Source: UBA1858 sp045106935
GTDB lineage: Bacteria; Pseudomonadota; Gammaproteobacteria; UBA4575
Assembly (NCBI GenBank): GCA_045106935.1
Contig: JBGCFN010000024.1
Span: 10,004 to 74,003, forward strand
Length of the DNA: 64,000 nucleotides
Direction: 5' to 3'
Numbering within the stretch: position 1 is the first letter of the stretch; every line of letters starts with the position of its first letter. Shown one piece after another: positions 34,150 through 43,563 of the stretch. The notes below the pieces were generated by a model. It did not search any database. It had not been told where the DNA came from and saw nothing but the letters and a program-made list of their open reading frames with translations. A program made the translations under genes and the position numbers.

Positions 34150-35871
34150 TCAAAAATAATAAAATACTAAGCAAGCGCTAAGTAACACGGCTACCCAAAT
34201 CACCATATTCCCTACCGAAGTGCCGCGGGCAATTTTGCTGTTAGGACCATGTGCTTGATAAGCAATTGTAGTAATTAGCTTCAAGTTACTTTGTTTGAAT
34301 TTTTGTACTCCAACTAACAACATGCCAAAGCTTGTTGTCATTGCGCCTAGTAAGCTATTCAGCGGCTTGCGATAGAACCAGTCGAAATCTAAATTGGTTG
34401 ATTTAATTTCTGGTGGGTACCAACCATTTCGGTATAAAACTGTGAATGCTAGCAATGAAAAGAAAATTAATTGTAGCTGTGTAATTGTGTGGTCAAACGT
34501 GTAGGGGTGGAAATCCATAGAATAAGGTAGCCATTGATAGAAAACATGAGGGAATACTCCAAGTAAAATACACATCAATGCAGTAATAGCCATGGCTAAT
34601 AACATATTAAGTGGTGCCTCTTTGCAGCTTAGCCCCTGGTCATGGGCAAAGAAACTAAAGAAAGGTACCTTGATGCCGGAATGATGTAAAACACCTGCAG
34701 AAGCAAACAGCAATACCAGCCAAGTAATCCAATGGCCTTCTTCGGCTACGGCGTATAGTATGATTCCCTTTGAGATGAATCCGCTAAATAATGGGAATGC
34801 CGAAATTGACATCGCACCAATAAGACAAAATATGGTTGTCCACGGCATAGATTTATACAAACCTCCAAGCTCGGTGGCTTTACATGTTCCAATTCTATGT
34901 AGAACGGCCCCCATACTCATAAACAGTAAGGCTTTATATAGAATATGAGCAAACGCATGTGCGGCCGTGCCATTTAAAGCCAGCTCTGTACCTACGCCTA
35001 TTCCTACTACCATGAATCCTAGTTGGTTGTTAAGGCTGTAAGAAAGGACTTTGCGTAAATCGTTTTCAATTACAGCATAAAAAATAGGAAAGGCAGTCAT
35101 TAATGCTCCGATCCATATTAACGACTCCGTGCCAGCATAGCCACGTGCTAAACAGTACACAGCAAGTTTTGTGGTAAATGCAGATAATGCAACTGTACCC
35201 ACGGGGCTAGCTTCTGGGTACGCGTCCTGTAACCAGTTATGTAGTAAGGGGAATGCACACTTGATGCCAAATGCAAGAAAGATTAATAACCCTGATAGGG
35301 TGTTAATCGACATAGCATCAAATAATATAGAGTCGGTTTGTTGGTAATGCAAAATGCTACCCAGCATCAATAATAAGCCTGACGTGATATGTATCAATAG
35401 ATAGCGCATACCGGCTCGCCGACTATCAAGTCCCGTTCCAAGCCAAACAATAATGACTGAAGATAAGGCGCTTATCTCCCAAAAGATAAATAAAGTAAGT
35501 AAATCACCAGCAAGCACAGCGCCAATGGCAGAACCCGCATAGATAGCAATCATTGATTGCTCATATCTATCCGATTTATGTAGTGAATATATGGCAGTTA
35601 AGAAGGCTGCAATAATAAAAATAAGTGTGAATATCCAACTTATACCATCGATACGAATTGGATCTAAAGTGTAATCAAATAAATTAACTGTAAGAATTAA
35701 CTCATCCGGATAGGCTAGGAACCCGAGTAGTGCAACTATTGGCAATGCAAACGTGACAATGCGACGCATATTGCCAGGCATAAATAGAATTGCGATGCCG
35801 CCAAGTATTAAAATTATACCGGGATGATTGATGAAATCATTCATGAAGAAATCAATCATAATAATCTTCAT
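34150..35871 (-). CDS. Third antiporter-like subunit (NuoL/MrpA-N/MrpD-like)
   Basis: A 573-residue membrane protein of the proton-conducting transporter family shared by complex I and Mrp antiporters. It has about 14 helices with LLTLFIFWEISALSSVIIVW, whose Glu is the conserved TM5 acid. It also has lysine- and histidine-bearing helices such as AHAFAHILYKALLFMS. A C-terminal extension includes LDFDWFYRKPLNSL. It is the last gene of the operon. It may take the place of the N-terminal domain of canonical MrpA, whose C-terminal part is encoded separately (39795-40319). Start choice among the early ATGs is uncertain. The longest frame overlaps the previous gene by 20 bases. Confidence 0.85.
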   Translation of the reverse strand: MKIIMIDFFMNDFINHPGIILILGGIAILFMPGNMRRIVTFALPIVALLGFLAYPDELILTVNLFDYTLDPIRIDGISWIFTLIFIIAAFLTAIYSLHKSDRYEQSMIAIYAGSAIGAVLAGDLLTLFIFWEISALSSVIIVWLGTGLDSRRAGMRYLLIHITSGLLLMLGSILHYQQTDSILFDAMSINTLSGLLIFLAFGIKCAFPLLHNWLQDAYPEASPVGTVALSAFTTKLAVYCLARGYAGTESLIWIGALMTAFPIFYAVIENDLRKVLSYSLNNQLGFMVVGIGVGTELALNGTAAHAFAHILYKALLFMSMGAVLHRIGTCKATELGGLYKSMPWTTIFCLIGAMSISAFPLFSGFISKGIILYAVAEEGHWITWLVLLFASAGVLHHSGIKVPFFSFFAHDQGLSCKEAPLNMLLAMAITALMCILLGVFPHVFYQWLPYSMDFHPYTFDHTITQLQLIFFSLLAFTVLYRNGWYPPEIKSTNLDFDWFYRKPLNSLLGAMTTSFGMLLVGVQKFKQSNLKLITTIAYQAHGPNSKIARGTSVGNMVIWVAVLLSACLVFYYF

Positions 35872-36076
35872 CCCGCATTAAAATTTTACGTAGCTGTATA
35901 GCAGATAATACAATTGCCACGCAGCCAATAAATCCATAGAAGGCATAAAAACCAAACCATTCTTCAAATGCAAAATGGCCATGCTTGTGATAGAAGACAT
36001 CGACCAGCAACAACGCTGCACAAAGTGCGTATAGCGCATAGACCACAAAATTAATGAATTTTTTACTATAAATCAT
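35852..36076 (-). CDS. Small two-helix membrane protein in the antiporter operon
   Basis: A 74-residue protein (MIYSKKFINFVVYALYALCA ... IQLRKILMRDEDYYD) with two hydrophobic segments (about 9-26 and 41-62) and an acidic tail. I know no Mrp subunit of this kind. It sits between two large antiporter-like genes, overlapping the gene before it by 4 bases and the one after by 20. It is therefore likely made with the complex. Confidence 0.72.
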   Translation of the reverse strand: MIYSKKFINFVVYALYALCAALLLVDVFYHKHGHFAFEEWFGFYAFYGFIGCVAIVLSAIQLRKILMRDEDYYD

Positions 36077-37545
36077 CTTAAATTAAGTAAAAGTAAATAG
36101 TCATGAACATAAGGTAATAAAAAGAATAGTACAAAACATACGCCTGCTGTCACACATAGTGGCATCACGACAGCAAATGGTGCTTCTTGAATTCCATTGT
36201 TTGCTTGCTTCGGTGTTGCCATGAAGCCATTAATCGCTATCGGCATTAAATAAACTATATTGAGTAATGTGCTGACTAAAAATGCAATGGCAATGATGAG
36301 TCTGTCTGCACTAATTGCCCCGTCTATTAAAAACCATTTACTCCAGCCCCCTGCTAGTGGGGGTAACCCAATAATACTAATAGCAGCGATAGTATAAGCA
36401 GCAAAAGTAAATGGCATAATGCGGCCTAAACCATGCATATCGCTAATTAACGTTTTTTTCGTGGCCGTATAAATAGCGCCTGCGCAGAAAAATAAAGTAA
36501 TTTTTCCGACGGCATGAGTCGCTAAATGTAAAGACGAGCCCATAATGCTAGTGGATGTTGCCAGTACCGCACCTAATACGATGTAAGCAAGCTGGCTCAC
36601 GGTTGAATAGGCCAGTCTTGCCTTCAAGTTATCCTGTTGTAGTGCCACTAAAGACGCAAGTAACATTGTTGCTGTTGCCACCCAAATGATCGGTGAATTG
36701 GCGCCAGTACTGGTTAACACGTCAATACCAAACACATAGACAGTTACTTTTAAGACGCAAAATACACCAGCTTTCACCACAGCGACGGCATGCAATAATG
36801 CGCTGACGGGAGTGGGTGCCACCATGGCAGAGGGAAGCCATCGATGGAAAGGCATTAATGCCGCTTTACCAATACCAAACGCATACAAGGCAAAAAGTAA
36901 CATGAGTAAGCCATCAGGGAGTTCATTTTCAAGAATTCCGCCGACACTAAAGTCAAGTGTGCCAGTGATACTCCAGGTCCAAAGAATGGCGATTAATAAA
37001 AAACCAATTGATGTGCCGATGAGTATGCCAAGATAAACACGCGCGCCTGCTTTCGCATCATCAGTTCCCTTATGAGCCACTAATGGGTAAGTGCTTAACG
37101 TCAATAGCTCATAGAAAATAAATAGAGTTAACAAATTAGCTGAATAAGCAATGCCCATGACTGCTGCCATGGCAAGACAGAAACACATATAGAAGCGGGC
37201 TAAATGTTTTTCTTTGTTGGCATTCATATAGCCAATGGCATAAATTGTAGTGACTAACCACAAGCCTGATGCTACACAAGCATATAAAATGCCTAGCGGC
37301 TCTACGTGAAACGCAATTGGAATAGAATCAATAATGGTGAAGAAGGAAATACTTTGATAAAAAGCATCAGAACCCAAATTCACAATCGAAATTGTCACAC
37401 CAAGTAAACACAACGCTGTACCAACAAATATCAATTCGATAAGTCCACGAAATCTAGCGCAGGCAAAAATAAGTAACGCGCCGATCACCGGTACCAACAT
37501 ACTGGCAAATATATTCATTTGCAGACTTTGGCTTAGTTCATTCAT
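36073..37545 (-). CDS. Second antiporter-like subunit (MrpD/NuoM-like)
   Basis: A 490-residue polytopic protein. Family signs are NLLTLFIFYELLTLSTYPLVAH, with the TM5 glutamate, and MPFHRWLPSAMVAPTPVSALLHAVAVVKAG, the signature block of MrpD/NuoM/NuoN proteins. It is distinct in sequence from the gene before it, although both are 490 residues long. Its start shares one base with the stop of the previous gene (37545). It likely translocates cations in the same complex. Confidence 0.9.
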   Translation of the reverse strand: MNELSQSLQMNIFASMLVPVIGALLIFACARFRGLIELIFVGTALCLLGVTISIVNLGSDAFYQSISFFTIIDSIPIAFHVEPLGILYACVASGLWLVTTIYAIGYMNANKEKHLARFYMCFCLAMAAVMGIAYSANLLTLFIFYELLTLSTYPLVAHKGTDDAKAGARVYLGILIGTSIGFLLIAILWTWSITGTLDFSVGGILENELPDGLLMLLFALYAFGIGKAALMPFHRWLPSAMVAPTPVSALLHAVAVVKAGVFCVLKVTVYVFGIDVLTSTGANSPIIWVATATMLLASLVALQQDNLKARLAYSTVSQLAYIVLGAVLATSTSIMGSSLHLATHAVGKITLFFCAGAIYTATKKTLISDMHGLGRIMPFTFAAYTIAAISIIGLPPLAGGWSKWFLIDGAISADRLIIAIAFLVSTLLNIVYLMPIAINGFMATPKQANNGIQEAPFAVVMPLCVTAGVCFVLFFLLPYVHDYLLLLNLR

Positions 37546-39017
37546 TATCTGAGTAATGCCTCGGCAGCAGCGGTTGCCATTTCTACGGGATAACGAGTAT
37601 CAATGCCAAAATATAGTGTGATTAATACCATTACCCAGGTACATGTGAGTAATAACGGAGGTGCTTCTTTAACACCAATACAACCTTCGTTAGGTTCACG
37701 GAAATACATTTGCTCTATGACACGCCATATATAAATGACTGAGAGTAGCGATGTAAATAATACAATGATGGCTAGCCACCAATAATCATTTTCTAGAATC
37801 GCTAATACTAAATACCACTTACTTATAAAGCCTGAAGTCAGTGGCACACCAATTAAAGCCAATCCAGCGACGACAAATGCTGCGGATGTCCATGGCATGA
37901 CTCTGCCAGCCCCTGCAAGATGAACTAGGCGCGTAGAGTGAATACGTGAAAGCAAACATGCCATACACATGAATAATGCGCCCTTTATAAAGGCATGATT
38001 GAACAAATGGATAATACTTGCGATCAATCCAGCTTTTGTCTCAAGTGCGATGCCTAAAGTCATGTAACCTATCTGGCCTAAACTAGAGTAGGCTAATAAG
38101 CGTTTGACGCCGGGTTGAAATATAGCGGTAAAGGCACTGAACACAATGGCGACAATGGAGAGAGGAAGAAGAATGTAGCCAAGGTTAAGAATGCTAAATG
38201 AAAAATCAAACCCGAAAATCGTGTAAAAAACTCGATAAAGCAAATATAACGCGACTTTAGTTGCGGTCGCTGCTAAGAAAATGCTGACGACTGAAGGCGC
38301 ATGCGCATACGCATTGGGTAACCAATGATGCAATGGAAATAATGCAAGTTTTAAACAAATGCCGACTGTAAAGAATGCAAATGCAGCATGCACACTGCGG
38401 AATCCATCGATTGAATGAATACGAACTTGCAGATCGAGCATATTTAAGGTGCCAGTTTGCATGTATAACAAACCAATCCCGATCAGAATAAATGTGGCGC
38501 CGATTGTTCCCATGATTAAATATTCATAGGCAGCAGTTAAAGCCTTGCGATTGTCTCCCATGGCAATCATTGCATAGGAAGATAATGAACTAATTTCTAG
38601 AAAAACAAAGACGTTAAAAGCATCGCCAGTCGCAACAATGCCTAACAGGCCGGTAAAACAAAGCAAAAAAGCAGTATAAAATAAGGAGTGTTTGTTAGAA
38701 GTAATTTCATTTTCGACTAATTGCCGCGATGCCAGTAGCGTAATAGAAGCAACGGCCGTGATTAATACAATGACAAACGCACTAATGGTATCGATGTGAT
38801 ATTGGATTCCCCAAGGGGCTGGCCAACTACCAAGTTCATAACTCAGTGGACCATACGCTCTGACTTCTAGCATTAATAAGATAGAAATGGCAAAAGCCAC
38901 CCAACTCACAGCCGTCGCAAATAACCAAGGTAGCTTTGTCTTTGGCAGTAAGCTGCAAAGCGGTGCCGCGATAAGCGGGATGACGATCTGCAGTATGGGA
39001 TAATGTGCGCTGATCAC
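37545..39017 (-). CDS. mrpD: First antiporter-like subunit MrpD/MnhD
   Basis: A 490-residue membrane subunit of the Mrp sodium/proton antiporter. It carries VFVFLEISSLSSYAMIAMG with the key glutamate. It also carries ALFPLHHWLPNAYAHAPSVVSIFLAATATKVALY, the conserved proton-channel segment. Of the three antiporter-like genes this one directly follows mrpC, as in standard mrp operons, so it is the best MrpD candidate. Its start overlaps the mrpC stop by 4 bases. Confidence 0.9.
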   Translation of the reverse strand: MISAHYPILQIVIPLIAAPLCSLLPKTKLPWLFATAVSWVAFAISILLMLEVRAYGPLSYELGSWPAPWGIQYHIDTISAFVIVLITAVASITLLASRQLVENEITSNKHSLFYTAFLLCFTGLLGIVATGDAFNVFVFLEISSLSSYAMIAMGDNRKALTAAYEYLIMGTIGATFILIGIGLLYMQTGTLNMLDLQVRIHSIDGFRSVHAAFAFFTVGICLKLALFPLHHWLPNAYAHAPSVVSIFLAATATKVALYLLYRVFYTIFGFDFSFSILNLGYILLPLSIVAIVFSAFTAIFQPGVKRLLAYSSLGQIGYMTLGIALETKAGLIASIIHLFNHAFIKGALFMCMACLLSRIHSTRLVHLAGAGRVMPWTSAAFVVAGLALIGVPLTSGFISKWYLVLAILENDYWWLAIIVLFTSLLSVIYIWRVIEQMYFREPNEGCIGVKEAPPLLLTCTWVMVLITLYFGIDTRYPVEMATAAAEALLR

Positions 39018-39376
39018 TCTTCTTCCAGCTCTATTTTTTCAATTTCGCGTTCATCAATCGATTGATAGCGTTGATTAATGTTAACGACTAAAGCCAAACC
39101 GACGGCGGTGGTGGCAACACTGACGACGATGGCAGTCAATATAAGTACATGGGGGAGAGGGTTTGAAAAAACACTAAACCCATCTTCTAAAATGGGCGCG
39201 GTTCCACCATCTACTTTCCCCATAGAGATAAATAAGATGAATACCGAGGTTTGAAAAATATTTAAGCCGACTAATTTTTTTAGTAAATTAGTATGGTCGA
39301 TAACAATATATAAACCAGCCATCATTAATAAGATGCTGACCCAGTAACTATATTGGTTGGAGATAAGCTCAGTCAT
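39014..39376 (-). CDS. mrpC: Mrp antiporter subunit C
   Basis: MrpC is a three-helix protein homologous to NuoK of complex I. The 120-residue product includes MMAGLYIVIDHTNLLKKLVG and LPHVLILTAIVVSVATTAVGLAL, with the conserved LTAIVV helix. A charged C-terminal tail follows (REIEKIELEEE). Its ends overlap both neighbours (ATGA type), implying tight translational coupling in the operon. Confidence 0.92.
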   Translation of the reverse strand: MTELISNQYSYWVSILLMMAGLYIVIDHTNLLKKLVGLNIFQTSVFILFISMGKVDGGTAPILEDGFSVFSNPLPHVLILTAIVVSVATTAVGLALVVNINQRYQSIDEREIEKIELEEE

Positions 39377-39798
39377 TACTTTTTAAATTTAGCGAAAGCG
39401 TAAAAAATTGAAATAATAACGGAAGCAACTGTAATCCCAACGCCAAGCTCAATCACTAAAATTCCCCAATGTTGTCCGTGGACAGGGTCATGAGCGAGCA
39501 CGTTGTAGTCCAAATAATTACCACCGAGGAGTATGCCAAAGACGCCAACTCCCGCATATAAAAGCAAACCAAGCGCTGCGAATACCTTAGCAATGTTAAG
39601 TGAGATGATTTTTTCAGTGCGTTTAGTGCCGTGCAATAAAGCATATAAAATGACTCCGCTGGCAAAAATAACACCCGCTTGAAAACCTCCACCTGGACCA
39701 TAGTCTCCATGAAATTGAACATACAGTGCGAATAACAATATTGCCGGTATCAGCAAGTGACTGGTTTCAAGCAGAATTGGGTTTTTTCTTACACTCAT
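39376..39798 (-). CDS. mrpB: Mrp antiporter subunit B
   Basis: A 140-residue four-helix subunit with the diagnostic segment HGDYGPGGGFQAGVIFASGVIL typical of MrpB/MnhB. It starts MSVRKNPILLETSHLLIPA. It overlaps the upstream MbhD/MbhE-like gene by 4 bases and mrpC by one base. Confidence 0.92.
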   Translation of the reverse strand: MSVRKNPILLETSHLLIPAILLFALYVQFHGDYGPGGGFQAGVIFASGVILYALLHGTKRTEKIISLNIAKVFAALGLLLYAGVGVFGILLGGNYLDYNVLAHDPVHGQHWGILVIELGVGITVASVIISIFYAFAKFKK

Positions 39799-40319
39799 GA
39801 TTTATTATCTTCGTCCTGGCGCGAACCCCGGTTGAGGCCAAGTAACAACAGCACTGCAATTAACGCGGTGAATACAACAGTAACTTCTCCTAGAGTATCA
39901 AAGCCTCGGTAACTTGCGAGTACAGAGGTAACGATATTGGGTATGCCAATCTCCTCCCCACTTTGCTCGATATAACGCGGGGCCACATGAGTGTGCACCG
40001 GCGCATTTGGATCACCAAAGGCAGGCATATCACTGGTTGAGTAAATTAGGCCTGCCCCTGTGACTAATACTACAAAGATAGGAATAATATGATTTTTGCG
40101 ATTGAGAGCCTGGTGTTTACCGGTAATAGACAATGCACTTAAAAATAAAACAGTGGATATACCTGCGCCAACGGCGGCTTCAGTGAAGGCAACATCAACA
40201 GCATCAAGCGCGACAAAAAATGTGGCAGACAATAAGCTATATATTCCACCCAGCATAATGACAGACAACATATTGCGCATAGCAATAATGGCGATAGCTG
40301 TAAGCGCAAGCATGCTCAA
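39795..40319 (-). CDS. MbhD/MbhE-like subunit, equivalent to the MrpA C-terminus
   Basis: In canonical Mrp this segment is the C-terminal part of the large MrpA protein. Here it is a separate 174-residue gene. Residues about 1-65 match MbhD/DUF4040 (IYSLLSATFFVALDAVDVAFTEAAVGAG). Residues about 75-170 match MbhE (NIVTSVLASYRGFDTLGEVTVVFTALIA). The start is probably TTG at 40319 or ATG at 40313. An in-frame double TGA upstream excludes anything longer. There is no clear Shine-Dalgarno, so translation may depend on coupling to mrpG. Confidence 0.88.
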   Translation of the reverse strand: MSMLALTAIAIIAMRNMLSVIMLGGIYSLLSATFFVALDAVDVAFTEAAVGAGISTVLFLSALSITGKHQALNRKNHIIPIFVVLVTGAGLIYSTSDMPAFGDPNAPVHTHVAPRYIEQSGEEIGIPNIVTSVLASYRGFDTLGEVTVVFTALIAVLLLLGLNRGSRQDEDNKS

Positions 40320-40333
40320 GAAAAAGATAGCGA

Positions 40334-40657
40334 CTAAGTGTTCGATGATGCGTCCTCATCAGTTATGTAGTGACGATCTTCGTGTAATGCAGCATTGACT
40401 AAGGCGTGAATGGCAGTTGGGCCTGTCATCAATAAAAATAATAGAATCAGAACAAGCTTAATGGTGGTAAGCGTAAAACCAGCGTATAGAATTAGGCCAC
40501 TAATAATTAAAATAGCCCCTAAACTATCAATTAAGCTAGCCGCATGCACACGCGTAATAAAGCTAGGCATCTTAATAATGCCAAAGGCACCAATTAAGCA
40601 AAATAGGCAGCCAGATATAATGAGAATACTACTCAATGTATGAATTAATGCAGGCAT
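40334..40657 (-). CDS. mrpG: Mrp antiporter subunit G
   Basis: A 107-residue three-helix subunit: GCLFCLIGAFGIIKMPSFITRVHAASLIDSLGAILIISG is the MrpG signature (family pattern GxxRMPDxYTRLHAAT). The C-terminal tail is polar. It shares one base with mrpF. Confidence 0.92.
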   Translation of the reverse strand: MPALIHTLSSILIISGCLFCLIGAFGIIKMPSFITRVHAASLIDSLGAILIISGLILYAGFTLTTIKLVLILLFLLMTGPTAIHALVNAALHEDRHYITDEDASSNT

Positions 40658-40932
40658 TAAGATTCTTCCTCTTCACGATGACCTAAATCATCAAAACGAT
40701 AGAGTTTCAAAATGGCTACGGTGCCAATAAAATTAATCAATGAATACACAAGCGCGATATCCATAAAGGCGGGTCGTTGCATATAAAAGCCGAGTATTGC
40801 AATAACCAACACGGTGGCAGTGCCAAAAGTATTGATGGCTAAGATTCGGTCATACAATGACGGGCCCAGCCAAGCGCGTAGAAACACAATGACCATCACA
40901 ACCATCATGGCAGCTAATGCGGCTGTAATCAT
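40657..40932 (-). CDS. mrpF: Mrp antiporter subunit F
   Basis: A 91-residue small membrane subunit with three helices. It contains GPSLYDRILAINTFGTATVL, the MrpF hallmark (GPTxxDRIxAxNxxGT), and AFMDIALVYSLINFIGTVAILKL. It overlaps mrpE by 4 bases and mrpG by one. Confidence 0.92.
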   Translation of the reverse strand: MITAALAAMMVVMVIVFLRAWLGPSLYDRILAINTFGTATVLVIAILGFYMQRPAFMDIALVYSLINFIGTVAILKLYRFDDLGHREEEES

Positions 40933-41408
40933 CGTATGCCTTTCTCCAGCTTGCTGACTTGCTTGTCGATATCGGCATTGAGAATTCCCTGAGCGGTATG
41001 ATTGGTCAGTGCATGAACAAGAATTTTATTTCCATCAATGTCTACGCTAATGGTGCCTGGAGTAAGCGTGATGCTGTTAGCATGCACGGCAAGCCCAGCG
41101 TTGGTTTTTTGACTCGCATTTGTATATACAGTTTGTGGTTGTATAGCGCTCGTGGGAGATAAAATACAACGTGCGACATGTAAATTAGATTTGATGATTT
41201 CTGCCAGTAGCCAAGGGATATACAGTGGCAAACGCAGATTAAATTTAAGCCGTTCGTGATTAGTGCAATAAATTTTGAGTTTAATCGAGAGATAAGTAAC
41301 AAAGGCGCAGGAGAGTATGCCAAAAACAATCAGGTTGGTTTTGAAGTAACCAGAAAGAAGCAACCAAAGTAAAAATAAGCTGGTAAAACTAAGAATGATT
41401 GTTTTCAA
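40929..41408 (-). CDS. mrpE: Mrp antiporter subunit E
   Basis: A 159-residue subunit with two N-terminal helices, YIPWLLAEIIKSNLHVARCIL and the cytosolic beta domain LANSITLTPGTISVDI-type motif (here VHANSITLTPGTISVDIDG), both typical of MrpE. It is the first gene of the operon (order E-F-G-MbhDE-B-C-D-D-small-L). It begins 55 bases after the end of the epimerase gene, so transcription may continue from the hem cluster or start in that gap. Confidence 0.92.
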   Translation of the reverse strand: MKTIILSFTSLFLLWLLLSGYFKTNLIVFGILSCAFVTYLSIKLKIYCTNHERLKFNLRLPLYIPWLLAEIIKSNLHVARCILSPTSAIQPQTVYTNASQKTNAGLAVHANSITLTPGTISVDIDGNKILVHALTNHTAQGILNADIDKQVSKLEKGIR

Positions 41409-41463
41409 TTTTAGTTGTAGTTAATCAATGAATAATCATTAACATACCTAGGCCTAGCGCATA

Positions 41464-42363
41464 TTACAAATTTTTTAAATCTAAAGACCTAAAGCAATCT
41501 TCAAGACCTAATTCAAGTGTGGGGAATTGAATTTCTACTTCTAATAATTGGTGCATTTTTTCGATAGATAAGCGTCTGGACTCAGTGATAAACGACAACA
41601 TTCCGGCAGATAACTTATCCTCAGCTTGAGACATGGGGACACACGCAGGTCTGGGTAGGCCTGCAAAATCAGCTATTTTGTAATAGTAATCAGTCATCGA
41701 TGTTGAGTGGCCATCAGAAATATTAATCACTTCATATTTTACATCGCTCATCATGGCTGAAAAACAGACCGACGCAAGATCTGCCACATGAATGCGATTG
41801 CTGTGAGGCGCCTCTTCTGGACAAATCACCGTCAGGTTTTTAAGTCGATCTATGGGTAAGCGTTGTGGACCATAAATACCACCGACCCTAAGGATAATAT
41901 ACTCACAATCATATTGGTTGCAGTGTTGAATGAGTGCATTTTCAGCATAGACACGGCGTTTAGCTCTACTTGAAATTGGGGCCAGAGGTTGATCCTCAGT
42001 GACCCAACGACCTTGGCAATCACCATACACACCAGACGTACTGATGTAGACAATTTTGCTGGGAGTGCGAGTTTTGCAAAGAGATAAAAAGTTATCAATG
42101 CGATGGTCGTCAAGGTCGATAGTGCTAGGAGGGGCTAAATAATAAATCTGGCTGCCTGAAGAGTCGAAGTTCACTTCGTTTGCATGTTGGTCGAAGTCGT
42201 GAATGATCGCGTGATAGTGAGCTTCGGCTAATTCTTGTTGACTAGTATGGGATTGAACAATACAAAGAGGTGATTGTTGATGACTTAACAGTAAGTTGGC
42301 TAAGTATCGACCTAAGAATCCACAGCCAAGGATGATTGGCTGCGGAATATCATCAGAGTGCAT
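41464..42363 (-). CDS. NAD-dependent epimerase/dehydratase family protein (YeeZ-like)
   Basis: A 299-residue Rossmann-fold protein. IILGCGFLGRYLA at the N-terminus is the dinucleotide-binding loop. VYISTSGVYGDCQGRWVTED and a Y-x3-K-like region (RRVYAENALIQ) resemble the extended SDR family, most like the YeeZ type. The substrate is unknown. It lies 3 bases after hemY and appears to be the last gene of the hem transcription unit. Confidence 0.82.
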   Translation of the reverse strand: MHSDDIPQPIILGCGFLGRYLANLLLSHQQSPLCIVQSHTSQQELAEAHYHAIIHDFDQHANEVNFDSSGSQIYYLAPPSTIDLDDHRIDNFLSLCKTRTPSKIVYISTSGVYGDCQGRWVTEDQPLAPISSRAKRRVYAENALIQHCNQYDCEYIILRVGGIYGPQRLPIDRLKNLTVICPEEAPHSNRIHVADLASVCFSAMMSDVKYEVINISDGHSTSMTDYYYKIADFAGLPRPACVPMSQAEDKLSAGMLSFITESRRLSIEKMHQLLEVEIQFPTLELGLEDCFRSLDLKNL

Positions 42364-42366
42364 AGA

Positions 42367-43563
42367 TTAAAAGGTTCTTTTGGCGGCGACGACATCTCGA
42401 GTTGCGATATGTAAGCCTTTCTTGGCACATCGTTGAGCATCAATTGGCTCATCTAAAATTTCATGGAGTTCTGCGAGTTCTGCATAAGTGCCGACCAAGG
42501 GTTTGCGGCTTAAGCTGGACTCAAGATAATTTTTGGCTTTACCCCAAAATTTTTGACCTTTGTTTAAACGACCTAAGGTTAATAATAATCCAGCGCTATC
42601 CTTATGTTCTTGCAACCAGTCTTCACTTTGTTTGGTTCTTTGAGGCAGGTTATCAATTTTCAATAAACCATATTCCTGAATTAATGTTTCATCCCAGGAA
42701 GCATCCAATTCATTTTTAATGATCTGTTCTGCTTTTGTATCACTCCCATGTTTGATAAGTGTATGAACATAGTTGTGTAACAGCTTAGGGCTTGCGCGTA
42801 ATTGCTTATGATAAATTTTCCACAAACCTTCTAACTTTGCCACTGATGCATTCATATCGTAATAATTGATTGCCCATCTTAAACTTTTATTGACGGTATA
42901 TAGAATGCGTGGTGCTCCATTTGCATGTGGAAGCAAGTCAGGTAAATGCTTTTCAATGCCTTCAATATCATTTGTCTTAATATAAGCGTGGCATAGTGTA
43001 TTTAAGTTGCAAATGTTGTCAGTACTTTCATCGCGTAATAACAATAACGCTCTTTCTGGGTTGCCATCTTCAACACAAAACTCTGCTTCAATTGTGTTGG
43101 CTAATGATTTTCCGTCATCTAATTTTCTTAGGCTAGTGACATGTGAGTTGCGCGCGTCATTTTGTCCTGTGTTATGGGCACAGTGCGCTGCAAACAAATG
43201 CTGAGCTTTTCGCATCGGGCTATGTTTTATGTGTTTTGTCGCTGTACGCATCGCTTCAGTCCAATTGAACTGGCTAAAATTAAGCATTGAAGATTCAAGC
43301 GATGTCATAATTTCTGCATTTCGTTTTTGCTTGCGTGAAGCTTGCATGCGGCTTGGCAGGCGAAATAAACCGCCAATGGCACGAAATAAAAAATATAGCG
43401 CAATAAATGCGATCACTACGCCAAAGTAAAATTTAAATAATGGAATCTCTATTGTGACATCGGCATAGCTGAATACAGCGAATCCAGTTTCGCGCATTAT
43501 AAAAATGCCTACGCCGGCAGTAATTAATCCAATGAGTAAAATGAATAATATTCGCTTAATCAT
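42367..43563 (-). CDS. hemY: HemY-like TPR protein of the haem cluster
   Basis: This is the gammaproteobacterial HemY, a membrane-anchored TPR protein of uncertain function found with hemCDX. It is not the Bacillus protoporphyrinogen oxidase. The 398-residue product has two N-terminal membrane helices (about 4-24 and 43-60). A basic stretch follows (SRMQASRKQKR), then helical TPR-like repeats containing LLLTLGRLNKGQKFWGKAKN and similar. It overlaps hemX by 4 bases. Confidence 0.9.
   Translation of the reverse strand: MIKRILFILLIGLITAGVGIFIMRETGFAVFSYADVTIEIPLFKFYFGVVIAFIALYFLFRAIGGLFRLPSRMQASRKQKRNAEIMTSLESSMLNFSQFNWTEAMRTATKHIKHSPMRKAQHLFAAHCAHNTGQNDARNSHVTSLRKLDDGKSLANTIEAEFCVEDGNPERALLLLRDESTDNICNLNTLCHAYIKTNDIEGIEKHLPDLLPHANGAPRILYTVNKSLRWAINYYDMNASVAKLEGLWKIYHKQLRASPKLLHNYVHTLIKHGSDTKAEQIIKNELDASWDETLIQEYGLLKIDNLPQRTKQSEDWLQEHKDSAGLLLTLGRLNKGQKFWGKAKNYLESSLSRKPLVGTYAELAELHEILDEPIDAQRCAKKGLHIATRDVVAAKRTF

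Noticed and set aside
34150..41408. Complex I or a DAB-type inorganic-carbon pump
   Set aside because: No NuoBCDEFGHI-type peripheral subunits and no DUF2309 (DabA) gene are present. The small subunits are clearly MrpB, C, E, F and G.
41448..41457. CTAGGCCTAG palindrome between the epimerase and mrpE
   Set aside because: It is a single 10-base palindrome with no second copy and no promoter element at a suitable distance. It is too short to interpret.
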